A stretch of DNA of 41,719 bases, taken from assembly GCF_042681825.1 (NCBI RefSeq), contig NZ_JBHUGH010000034.1:1-41719 (forward strand), read 5' to 3'. How positions within the stretch are numbered: position 1 is the first letter of the stretch; each line of letters opens with the position of its first letter. This document shows, piece after piece, positions 32,989 through 39,626 of the stretch. The notes beneath the pieces are model-generated. The model did not search any database, had not been told where the DNA came from, and saw nothing but the letters and a program-made list of their open reading frames with translations. The translations under genes were made by a program, and so were the position numbers. This DNA is from Halodurantibacterium flavum. GTDB taxonomy: Bacteria; Pseudomonadota; Alphaproteobacteria; Rhodobacterales; Rhodobacteraceae.

Positions 32989-35118
32989 TCATCCCAGTCC
33001 CGCTTCGCCGAAATCCTCGAACAACATCCGTTGCCGGGTGTATTCGGGGGTCATCTGATACGTGCGCAGCCATTCGGCTTCGGCCGCGCCGATCGGCTGG
33101 CCCGCCTCGGACCGCTCTTCGATCGCAAGGGCCCGGCGGAACCGGTCGCTGTCGGTTTCGGCAGGCTCGGGGGACGCGGTTTCCGAACGCCGGAACTCCA
33201 GCACAAAGGTCTCGTGCCGTTCTTCTGCCACCGGATCGGCGGCCGGCACCGGCATCTCGCGGGAGAACAGCGGCTGGCGGATACGGGCGGCATCGAGATC
33301 GACGACCTTGGCAGCAACAAGCGGGGTCTCCGCCTCCGGGACCTTGTCGAGCTCGGCCGCGTAATCCCGTACCGAGACTGGCCGCATCGCGTCGAGGATG
33401 TCCTTTTCGGCGCGGCGGCGTTGACGCTCCGCTTTCGCCTGAAGCCGCGCGCCGACCAGATCGAAAAAACCGACCTTCTCGCGACACCCGGCCTGGCCCA
33501 GATAGGCGCCGGCCAGAGTATAGACATGAATACCCGCATGCAGGTTCTCGGGGTCGAACCGCGCGACCACCTCCTGACCGGCATATTCGTTCATCCAGTC
33601 GGCCCAGTAGCCGTTCTTGAAGAGGGTCAGGCTGCCATGACCGCGATGCAGCTTGCAGACCTTCTGCCCCATCAGCCAAAGCCGGTTCTGTTCCGGCGTG
33701 GCCTTCCGGATGCGGCTCTGCGCGTAGCTCTCGGCGAATGTCTCATCGAAGCTGCGCCCTTTGGCCGTTTCGGTCAGACGGCCCTGCCGGGCGTTATGCA
33801 CCCGGATACCCTCGTCCAGAACGCGCAGGAATTCGTCGCGGGGAATGGCCCGGCTGCCGTAATCCTCGGGCTTCGCATCGGGGCGGTTGCCGACATAGGC
33901 GCCGGCAAACCTCGGATCGAGCGCGATCCGGTCAGCGAGGTCGCGGAAGGCGCGCTCGATCGGCTTGGCTTGGCCGTGACCGGGGGTGGCCCAGTGGATC
34001 TTTACGCCCATCATCGGCAGCACGCCCAGCGGGTCCTGATCCCGGACCTTGAAGCGGAACCGGGTGGGCGCCCCGCCCGTGAGCCACTTGTTTGCGAACT
34101 CCCGGCCGTTGTCGAACAGGCAATGCTCCGGGATGCCCCAGGTCTCGATCATCTCACCGAAGGCCGACATGACCGCGACCTTGTTCGGGTCGAGGTCGAC
34201 GCGCCAGGACAGGATCTTGCGGGAATAAAGATCCTGGAACGCAACGATCTGCGGCCGCACCGGCTTGCTGATCCCCGGCCATTGGACGAAGACGTCGATC
34301 TTGTGGCAGTCCGCGTTGACGCCTTCCATGGCGCTCATCGTGCTGCGGTCGCGGATCTGGGGCGGAAAGCAGCGCGCCAGACCCTTTTCTCCTTCGCGGG
34401 CGAAGATCCGCGTGACCCGCGGAATGTTGTCCTCGATCCAGCGGCGCGCCGTCCTGGGCGCGAGAAACCCGACGCCACGGCTTTCGCAAAGCGCCACAAC
34501 GCGATCATAACAACTGCTGAAGCTCGGACCACCAAGCCGCAGATAGTCCGCCTTCAGCCAGTCCAGAAACTCCTGGCTGCATTCAGCCCGTTCGCGCCGG
34601 GGTTTGGCCGCCCTATGGCGCGGCGCGAGATATGCCAGCCGGTCGGCAGGGTCCACGCCATCGATCATCGACAGCCAGAGCCAGAGGGTGCGCGTCCCTT
34701 TGCCCTCCTGCCGGGCAACGGCCTCGACAGCGAGGTGCCGACCCATGGGTCCGGTCAGCTGATCGACCAGCTGAACGATGCGCAGACGCGCGCTGGCCGT
34801 TTCCTTGACCTTCTCGGGCAATCCGTCGAACCACGCCCAGATCTCATCGCGGGACGGGCGCGCCTCGGCTTTGACCTCCGGCGCGGCAGGGGCCGCGGCC
34901 GCCTTCAGCAGCGCCGTCTGGGCGCGCAGCGGCAAAAGCTTCCAGTGATATTCCCAGCCGCCACCGCGGCCGGCACGGCGTCGGGCCTGTTCGGGATGCG
35001 CGCGCCACTGCAGCCGGGCCGCCAGCGCGTCAACCCCTTGGCGCGTACCGGGCACATCCGGCAAGCCGCTGGCAGCCAGCGCGTCGGTCGTCCACCATTC
35101 CCGGGCCGGTGCCACCAT
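32989..35118 (-). CDS. DDE transposase MuA-like
   Basis: I chose ATG 35118, which overlaps the upstream stop (TGATG), giving 709 residues. The order is: Mu-type N-terminal DNA-binding domain (about 7-55, EWWTTDALAASGLPDVPGTRQGVDALAARLQW), end-binding helical domains, RNaseH-like catalytic core with Asp270 (NADCHKIDVF), Asp336 (LFDNGREFANK) and Glu388 (KPIERAFRDL), a Mu_transpos_C beta-barrel, and a C-terminal tail for MuB contact (final 60 residues). It joins phage ends to target DNA for integration and replicative transposition. All three catalytic residues are present. Confidence 0.96.
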   Translation of the reverse strand: MVAPAREWWTTDALAASGLPDVPGTRQGVDALAARLQWRAHPEQARRRAGRGGGWEYHWKLLPLRAQTALLKAAAAPAAPEVKAEARPSRDEIWAWFDGLPEKVKETASARLRIVQLVDQLTGPMGRHLAVEAVARQEGKGTRTLWLWLSMIDGVDPADRLAYLAPRHRAAKPRRERAECSQEFLDWLKADYLRLGGPSFSSCYDRVVALCESRGVGFLAPRTARRWIEDNIPRVTRIFAREGEKGLARCFPPQIRDRSTMSAMEGVNADCHKIDVFVQWPGISKPVRPQIVAFQDLYSRKILSWRVDLDPNKVAVMSAFGEMIETWGIPEHCLFDNGREFANKWLTGGAPTRFRFKVRDQDPLGVLPMMGVKIHWATPGHGQAKPIERAFRDLADRIALDPRFAGAYVGNRPDAKPEDYGSRAIPRDEFLRVLDEGIRVHNARQGRLTETAKGRSFDETFAESYAQSRIRKATPEQNRLWLMGQKVCKLHRGHGSLTLFKNGYWADWMNEYAGQEVVARFDPENLHAGIHVYTLAGAYLGQAGCREKVGFFDLVGARLQAKAERQRRRAEKDILDAMRPVSVRDYAAELDKVPEAETPLVAAKVVDLDAARIRQPLFSREMPVPAADPVAEERHETFVLEFRRSETASPEPAETDSDRFRRALAIEERSEAGQPIGAAEAEWLRTYQMTPEYTRQRMLFEDFGEAGLG

Positions 35119-36011
35119 CACGCAACCCCCCGGTCGCCCATCGGCAGGGGCGGCTGGAAATAGACGATGGTATCGCCATGCTTCGCGCTGGCATCCGAAA
35201 CCAGCGGCGCGAGATCGGCATACCGTTCCTCGGTAAACCGGCGCCGGGCCGCAGCCCCCGCCCGGGACCAGGCCGAAAGCAGGACCTTCAACTGCTCGTC
35301 AACGGGGTCTTTCACAGGGGCCACAGCGGACTTTTTCAGGGCCTTGGAGATTTTCGGAACCGCCCCGGATGCGAACGCCTCAACCGCCTCCGAACGGCGC
35401 GCGGGTTCAGCCTTCGCAAGCGCGAGAATGTCGTTTAGAAATATCCGTTTCGGCGCAGACCGCAGGCGCTCGGCTGTCACTTTGTCCAGCGCCGAGCCCG
35501 CTTCGACAAACTTCCGTATCTTTCGCTCAGGAAGTCCCGTTCTTTCGGCTGTTGCGGTCACGAACGATGCAACGGCCATTTCGGCCGTTGCATTCCAACG
35601 TGCCACAGCGCCCGCTTTGCCCTGCGCAGTCTCAGGGTGTTCTGCAACAAATTCACGCTTCCGGGCAGCCATGTGAATCGCGCGATCAAGATCCGACAGG
35701 TCGGCGCGCGCGAGGTTCGTATCGATCTCGATTAACCGGATCGCGGCAACCGGACCCTCATAGCAGCGGACCGGTGCCGTGCTCACACCCAGCCGCTTCA
35801 GTGCAGCAAGACGATGACCGCCATCGATCAGCTCGAAACGCTGCTTCGGCAGGCGACGGACAGCGAGGGGATAGATCAACCCGTGTTCGGCAATCGAAAC
35901 GGCGATTCCCTCGACATCGACATCGCTCACCGGGCGCAGGCGGTCATCCGTGACGTCGATGGCATCAAGCGGAAGCTCGGTAATTGTATGGATAAGGACA
36001 GCACGGCTCAT
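35118..36011 (-). CDS. ParB-like nuclease/CTPase-domain protein
   Basis: This 297-residue protein has a ParB N-terminal domain at about 12-110 (LPLDAIDVTDDRLRPVSDVDVEGIAVSIAEHGLIYPLAVR, then FELIDGGHRLAALKRLG). A helix-turn-helix-like region follows (about 150-185, ATAERTGLPERKIRKFVEAGSALD), then a variable C-terminus. The GGHR replaces the GERR motif of chromosomal ParB. Proteins like this precede the transposase in several B3-like phages, and may regulate early transcription or organise phage DNA. No parS-like repeat was noticed. Confidence 0.85.
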   Translation of the reverse strand: MSRAVLIHTITELPLDAIDVTDDRLRPVSDVDVEGIAVSIAEHGLIYPLAVRRLPKQRFELIDGGHRLAALKRLGVSTAPVRCYEGPVAAIRLIEIDTNLARADLSDLDRAIHMAARKREFVAEHPETAQGKAGAVARWNATAEMAVASFVTATAERTGLPERKIRKFVEAGSALDKVTAERLRSAPKRIFLNDILALAKAEPARRSEAVEAFASGAVPKISKALKKSAVAPVKDPVDEQLKVLLSAWSRAGAAARRRFTEERYADLAPLVSDASAKHGDTIVYFQPPLPMGDRGVA

Positions 36012-36265
36012 TTGCTGTCTCCCAGACCATTTTTGCCCTCATTCAGAGCCTTTTGAGCGGCCTGGAACCAAAACTGGACAGCCTCGTAGCTCTCTGTGGT
36101 CATCGCGTGTAAGAACGTGAAGCTCTCGCCATCCTTGGCTGCCTCAGCAGCAGCCATTCGGGCGCGGTGCGCGAACTCGTCCGCTTTCATACTCGCGGCC
36201 AGCAAATGCTCCGTGAATCTCTGCCTTTCGCTAATGGGGCGCTTGGGAGTGGTCGGCTCGGCCAT
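36008..36265 (-). CDS. Small helical early protein
   Basis: The ATG at 36265 overlaps the stop of the zinc-ribbon gene (TGATG), giving 85 residues; a GTG one codon upstream is less likely. The product is helical (ISERQRFTEHLLAASMKADEFAHRARMAAAEAAKDGE, then a second helix pair). No known motif is seen. It is coupled to the ParB-like gene by ATGA. Confidence 0.68.
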   Translation of the reverse strand: MAEPTTPKRPISERQRFTEHLLAASMKADEFAHRARMAAAEAAKDGESFTFLHAMTTESYEAVQFWFQAAQKALNEGKNGLGDSK

Positions 36266-36558
36266 CACACAGTCTCCCTGCGCTCATGACGCCCGGGCCA
36301 GGCGGTCGCGCTGGCATCGGAATGCAGGTTGTGACCCGCCAGGCCGCAGCGCGGACAAAGCCTGTCATGAAGACCCGCGCTGTCGAAAGGCGCGGCGCAG
36401 CTCATGCAGCTGCGGCTTGCAGGGGCCCGGCCCGCCAGATGGCGCTCAAGCCAGCCCTCGGCCTCCCCACGGGTCTTGAAGACGGGGCTGACACGGATGC
36501 CCGCCTTGATGACACCCCAACCCAGAAGCAGGGGCCGCACGCGATAGTCTGCGCTCAT
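36265..36558 (-). CDS. Zinc-ribbon early protein
   Basis: The ATG at 36558 overlaps the stop of the small membrane protein gene (ATGA), giving 97 residues. The N-terminal half is beta-rich (SADYRVRPLLLGWGVIKAGIRVSPVFKTRGEAEGWLERH). The middle has CMSC and, 14 residues later, CPRC, a zinc-ribbon arrangement. It is probably a small nucleic-acid or protein-binding regulator; the family is not recognised. Confidence 0.7.
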   Translation of the reverse strand: MSADYRVRPLLLGWGVIKAGIRVSPVFKTRGEAEGWLERHLAGRAPASRSCMSCAAPFDSAGLHDRLCPRCGLAGHNLHSDASATAWPGRHERRETV

Positions 36559-36767
36559 GAAATCACCCATGTCAGAAGCAGAAAGAGATAGAGGCAGCCG
36601 AACAGCGCAATCACGCCGATCAGGTCGCCGATCCAGTGATCGTCGAGCCAGCGCATGACATGGACCGTCCGGCGCCAGCCCGCGCGCAGCGACTGCAATA
36701 CGCGCGGGCCGACGGGATCACGCGCAACGGGGGCAGACGCTGCGCGGATTTCGGTGGCTTCACCCAC
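36555..36767 (-). CDS. Small single-span membrane protein
   Basis: The C-terminal part WIGDLIGVIALFGCLYLFLLLTWVIS is a clear membrane segment, and the stop is coupled (ATGA) to the zinc-ribbon gene, so a product ending at 36555 is likely. The start is unsure: GTG 36767 would give 70 residues, ATG 36653 only 32, and neither has a good ribosome-binding site. The longer version would overlap the regulatory dyad at 36761-36783. Function is unknown. Confidence 0.45.
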   Translation of the reverse strand: MGEATEIRAASAPVARDPVGPRVLQSLRAGWRRTVHVMRWLDDHWIGDLIGVIALFGCLYLFLLLTWVIS

Positions 36768-36783
36768 AAACCGTTGTGTCTTG
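36761..36783 (+). promoter_or_regulatory. Third Mor-type dyad, oriented opposite to the early operon
   Basis: Read on the plus strand this element agrees with the two late sites, read on the minus strand, at about 18 of 23 positions. It carries the core CACAAACCGTTGTG, a CACAA/TTGTG dyad. In that orientation it would drive plus-strand transcription through the gene at 36886 and on towards the repressor at 37672. The remaining stretch to 36885 holds no gene. Confidence 0.55.
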
Positions 36784-36885
36784 TCGGAGTGTGGGCCGCC
36801 GTCATCATGGCGGTGACGAGAGGTGTTGACCGCACCTCCCGCCACCTGAGCCCAAGACCTAACAGACAGATCAAGGACTGTTCGA

Positions 36886-37170
36886 ATGACCAAACCAGAT
36901 GCTGCGGCCAAGGCGGCCGCAATGACCGAACGTGCCCACCTGCGGATGCACGAGATGAGCGAAAACCCCGAAATCGCGCGAGGTGTCATCGGCGCGGTCG
37001 TGCTCGACCTCATCCGCTCGGGCAAAGACGTTTCCACCGCCGCAATCATCGAGGCACTGGAGGCCATTGCCGTCGGAAAGGAAGCACGGCCGGGCCTGAA
37101 CGAATTGCTCGCCAAGGGGGCTTTGAAGGTCATTTCCGACCTCCGTCCCCGAGAGGCAGGTTCAGCATGA
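36886..37170 (+). CDS. Unknown 94-residue protein encoded against the early operon
   Basis: This ORF runs opposite to the surrounding early genes and overlaps the end of the 65-residue gene by about 40 bases. It has AAGGAC ten bases before ATG and a convincing helical sequence (MTERAHLRMHEMSENPEIARGVIGAVVLDLIRSGKDVSTAAIIEALEAIAVG). The minus strand here has no coding-quality frame, so this strand is preferred. A Mor-type dyad 100 bp upstream points towards it. No family is recognised; it may be a small regulator. Confidence 0.65.
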   Translation: MTKPDAAAKAAAMTERAHLRMHEMSENPEIARGVIGAVVLDLIRSGKDVSTAAIIEALEAIAVGKEARPGLNELLAKGALKVISDLRPREAGSA

Positions 37171-37327
37171 GCGCCTGCATGACCATCACGCCCAGGAACA
37201 CCTCGTCATCTCCACCCTGGCGGCGGTTTTCCTCACGCCGCTCGCCAAGCCAGGCGATGAACGCGCCCCACGGATCTTCAGCACCCAGAATGCCGGTGAA
37301 GACCGAACTCACATCGTCACGCTCCAT
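37130..37327 (-). CDS. Small early protein, second gene of the early operon
   Basis: The ATG at 37327 overlaps the stop of the first early gene (TGATG) and has AGGAGG upstream. The 65-residue product starts MERDDVSSVFTGILGAEDPWGAFIAWLGERREENRRQ and ends with a hydrophobic helix (FLGVMVMQALMLNLPLG). It occupies the place where Mu has ner, but I see no helix-turn-helix. Function is unknown. Confidence 0.68.
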   Translation of the reverse strand: MERDDVSSVFTGILGAEDPWGAFIAWLGERREENRRQGGDDEVFLGVMVMQALMLNLPLGDGGRK

Positions 37328-37590
37328 CACGCAACCTCCTTCTCTCTGGACTTGGGGGGACGGGGAATGCCACGCGGCCACTCAAGGTCAGAGGGCCAAT
37401 GGTCGGAGAACCATTGAATGATGCGGTCACGGCGCCTGATCGTCAGGCCGACACGGCCCGCTGTCAGATCAGCGACATACGTCCCCTTGCCGGTCGCCCG
37501 CAGGCTGACCGTGTTGATCGCCCAGTTCCTGTGCCCCGCAAGAGCGTTCGTCAGGGTTGCGATCGCCGCGATATCATTATTGGCTTTCAT
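37327..37590 (-). CDS. First gene of the early operon, unknown
   Basis: The ATG at 37590 gives 87 residues starting MKANNDIAAIATLTNALAGHRNWAINTVSL, followed by beta strands and IIQWFSDHWPSDLEWPRG. The predicted -10 element lies only 8-13 bp upstream, so the mRNA may start at or next to the ATG (leaderless). A GTG at 37620 would lie upstream of the predicted transcript start. The gene stands where Mu has ner (negative early regulator), and an analogous role is possible, but the sequence has no clear DNA-binding motif. Confidence 0.65.
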   Translation of the reverse strand: MKANNDIAAIATLTNALAGHRNWAINTVSLRATGKGTYVADLTAGRVGLTIRRRDRIIQWFSDHWPSDLEWPRGIPRPPKSREKEVA

Positions 37591-37594
37591 GCCA
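37580..37594. promoter_or_regulatory. Repressor operator 1
   Basis: TTGGC-N5-TGCCA, overlapping the start codon of the first early gene. It is identical in both half-sites to the other two copies, and its centre is 25 bp from operator 2. Confidence 0.7.
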
Positions 37595-37597
37595 CCA

Positions 37598-37627
37598 TTT
37601 ATGGTTGGCAAATGTGCCACATGTCAA
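37598..37627 (-). promoter_or_regulatory. Early promoter
   Basis: On the minus strand there is TTGACA (37627-37622), an 18-bp spacer and CATAAA (37603-37598). The -35 is consensus. Transcription would begin near 37591 and read the early operon. Confidence 0.75.
37605..37619. promoter_or_regulatory. Repressor operator 2, inside the early promoter spacer
   Basis: TTGGC-N5-TGCCA. The full imperfect dyad (37604-37621) fills exactly the 18-bp spacer between the -35 and -10 elements of the early promoter, so a bound repressor would block RNA polymerase. Confidence 0.82.
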
Positions 37628-37654
37628 GCGGGGGATTGCGCTGCTGCGCGTTTG

Positions 37655-37669
37655 TTGGCACATCTGCCA
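37655..37669. promoter_or_regulatory. Repressor operator 3, adjoining the repressor start codon
   Basis: TTGGC-N5-TGCCA within a perfect 7-4-7 palindrome (37654-37671) that ends at the base before the repressor ATG at 37672. Binding here could autoregulate the repressor. Its centre is 50 bp from operator 2. Confidence 0.8.
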
Positions 37670-37671
37670 AC

Positions 37672-38355
37672 ATGGATAAGGACCAGCTCCTTGAGATCAT
37701 CAAAGCCCAGTTGAAAACAAAGGGCTTGAGCGCCGTCGAGGCGTCTGAACGCGCCGTGGGTAATCGCTACTTGATCTCGAACATGGGCAGGGAGCGGTAT
37801 GGCCTGCCGACCATGGAAAACCTGGTCGCACTGTGCGATGTTCTAGGCTTGGAATTTTACGTTGGCCCGCCCCGCCAGGTGGAGCAAGATTCTCTATCTC
37901 CTGCCGTGAACGAGGAGTACGCCGAGATTCCGCTTCATGAAGCTTGGTTGGCGGCAGGTGCAGGCGCGGACAATTCCTCTGAAGAAGTTGTCGAGCATTT
38001 GGCCTTCCGGCGAGACTGGCTGCGAAAGCTTGGCATTTCCCCTAATAAGGCCCGTCTGGCACGCGTAATCGGCGACAGCATGGAGCCTACTATTTGCGCT
38101 GGCGATCTAATTCTGATTGATACTGCGAAAAATGTGCCCCCAATGCGGGCCCGCCCATACAATGACCGCCGGCCAGCACCGATCTATGCAATTGTCGATG
38201 ATGGAGATGCGCGGGTGAAGCGGATCGAGAGGGCTGGATCGGACGAACTACTTCTAATCTCAGAAAACAAGCTTCATCCTACTGAGAAAAAGCAGATGTC
38301 TGAGGTAACTGTCATCGGGCGCGTAGCGTGGTGGGGCCACACAAACAGGGAGTGA
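37672..38355 (+). CDS. Phage repressor, LexA/CI-type with S24 peptidase domain
   Basis: I chose ATG 37672, directly after operator 3; the frame is open upstream but that sequence crosses all the operators. The 227-residue protein has an N-terminal helix-turn-helix region (about 5-60, including LSAVEASERAVGNRYLISNMGRERYGLPTMENLVALCDVLGL). The C-terminal peptidase domain has Ser136 (GDSMEPT) and Lys183 (ARVKRIE). Ala-Gly bonds at 95-96 or 97-98 are candidate self-cleavage sites. It should bind the three TTGGC-N5-TGCCA operators and be inactivated by RecA during DNA damage. This differs from Mu c, which is not a LexA-type protease. No leader or ribosome-binding site is evident, so the mRNA may be leaderless. 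Confidence 0.9.
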   Translation: MDKDQLLEIIKAQLKTKGLSAVEASERAVGNRYLISNMGRERYGLPTMENLVALCDVLGLEFYVGPPRQVEQDSLSPAVNEEYAEIPLHEAWLAAGAGADNSSEEVVEHLAFRRDWLRKLGISPNKARLARVIGDSMEPTICAGDLILIDTAKNVPPMRARPYNDRRPAPIYAIVDDGDARVKRIERAGSDELLLISENKLHPTEKKQMSEVTVIGRVAWWGHTNRE

Positions 38356-38357
38356 TC

Positions 38358-38693
38358 ATGCAGATGCAACGACCTTTCCAGCTAGTGCCTGCGCTCGCGG
38401 CACTCGCCATGTCACTTTTGGCCCTCCCCGCGCATTCAGAAGAGCTGTCTGACGACGAATTTTGCGCGACCCTTGGGCGGTGGGCGGAGATAATAATGCG
38501 CAGCCACCAGGCCGGCGTCCCCATGGTCGAAATGATGGAGACCGTTTCGTCTTCTGACCTGTTGCGCGGTATGGTCGTCAAAGCCTACGGTCGTCACCGA
38601 TATTCCGATCCGGAGATACGACAGCGTTCTATAGATGATTTCCGCGACGAAGCTGTCCACGCCTGCTACACCGAACTTCTGGTTCCTAACTGA
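38358..38693 (+). CDS. Secreted small protein, lysogeny-expressed cargo candidate
   Basis: The ATG at 38358 lies two bases after the repressor stop, with AGGGAG upstream, giving 111 residues. A signal peptide is clear (about 1-27, LVPALAALAMSLLALPAHS). The mature part is helical with two cysteines, FCATLGRWAEII near the start and HACYTELLVPN at the end, which may form a disulfide in the periplasm. Co-transcription with the repressor implies expression in the lysogen. It could alter the host envelope or block superinfection, but no family is recognised. Confidence 0.75.
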   Translation: MQMQRPFQLVPALAALAMSLLALPAHSEELSDDEFCATLGRWAEIIMRSHQAGVPMVEMMETVSSSDLLRGMVVKAYGRHRYSDPEIRQRSIDDFRDEAVHACYTELLVPN

Positions 38694-38722
38694 TTGCTGC
38701 GCCGCGCAAATGTTCGTATTTT
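38694..38722 (+). promoter_or_regulatory. Promoter of the methylase cargo operon
   Basis: TTGCTG (38694-38699), a 17-bp spacer and TATTTT (38717-38722), 32 bp upstream of the methylase start. It is overlapped by a LexA-type box. Confidence 0.65.
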
Positions 38723-38726
38723 GTTC
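38712..38726 (+). promoter_or_regulatory. Alphaproteobacterial LexA (SOS) box
   Basis: GTTC-GTATTTT-GTTC is an exact GTTC-N7-GTTC direct repeat with an AT-rich spacer, the known LexA box of Rhodobacter and other alphaproteobacteria. It covers the -10 element of the methylase promoter, so host LexA would repress it and DNA damage would release it. Confidence 0.75.
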
Positions 38727-38754
38727 CTGACAGCGCAGCGCCAGGAACACGCCC

Positions 38755-39561
38755 TTGAACACCGGTTTACATCCCGTTGAACCCGTCTCCCCCGTGGCAC
38801 CTTGGCTAGGCGGAAAGCGAAACCTCGCAGGGCGCATCTGTGCCAAGATCGAGGCGATCCCGCACATGACCTATGCCGAGCCTTTCGTGGGCATGGGAGG
38901 TATTTTCCTGCGTCGCAAATCCCGGCCGCGCGCCGAGGTGATCAACGATCGCGGGCGGGACGTGGCTAACCTCTTCCGCATCCTCCAACGTCATTATCCC
39001 CAGTTCCTCGACACGCTGCGGTTCCAGCTGACCACCCGGACGGAGTTCGAGCGCCTAGTGCGCGTCGATCCCGATACGCTAACGGATCTGGAACGTGCAG
39101 CGCGCTTCATCTACCTTCAGCGCACCGCCTTCGGCGGCAAGGTCTCGGGGCGGAACTTCGGCGTTTCCATCGACCGCCCCGCACGCTTCAACCTCACGAC
39201 GTTGGAGCCCATGCTGGAGGATCTTCACAGCCGCCTCGCCGGCGTCGTGATCGAGTGCCTGGACTGGGGCGAGTTCATCCCGCGCTACGATGGTGCGGAC
39301 ACGCTCTTCTATCTCGATCCGCCCTACTGGGGATGCGAGGACGACTACGGCAAGCAGATGTTCGGCCGCGGGGATTTTCAGCGCCTGGCGGATGCGATGG
39401 CCGCGATCAAGGGGCAGTTCATCCTGTCCATCAACGACGTGCCAGAGATCCGCGCCATGTTCGCCTGGGCCCGGATCGAGGAGATGAGCACAACGTACAC
39501 CGTCGGCAAACAGGCTGGCAGCCGAAACGCACGGGCCGAGCTGCTGATATCAGGTCGGTAA
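38755..39561 (+). CDS. dam: DNA adenine methylase, D12 class
   Basis: This 268-residue protein starts at TTG 38755 (AGGAAC upstream). The motif order is that of Dam-type N6-adenine methylases: PWLGGKR (16-22), SAM-binding FVGMGG (about 44-49) and catalytic DPPY (188-191). No restriction enzyme gene accompanies it, so it is solitary. In phages such enzymes protect incoming or replicated DNA from host restriction or alter regulation. The target sequence cannot be read from the protein; GATC is likely only by family. An SOS box sits over its promoter. Confidence 0.93.
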   Translation: MNTGLHPVEPVSPVAPWLGGKRNLAGRICAKIEAIPHMTYAEPFVGMGGIFLRRKSRPRAEVINDRGRDVANLFRILQRHYPQFLDTLRFQLTTRTEFERLVRVDPDTLTDLERAARFIYLQRTAFGGKVSGRNFGVSIDRPARFNLTTLEPMLEDLHSRLAGVVIECLDWGEFIPRYDGADTLFYLDPPYWGCEDDYGKQMFGRGDFQRLADAMAAIKGQFILSINDVPEIRAMFAWARIEEMSTTYTVGKQAGSRNARAELLISGR

Positions 39562-39626
39562 TCACGGATGACGCCCTTCGGGAGATCGGCCTCGTAGCGA
39601 ATCATCTAAAGATAGTGCCACGTTAG

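Noticed and set aside
36555..37133. A 192-residue minus-strand protein
   Set aside because: Only its last part, with the membrane segment, is protein-like; the front is antisense to the better plus-strand gene 36886-37170.
38745..38760. A second SOS-like pair, GAAC-N8-GAAC, at the methylase start
   Set aside because: Spacing is eight rather than seven, so it does not fit the LexA box.
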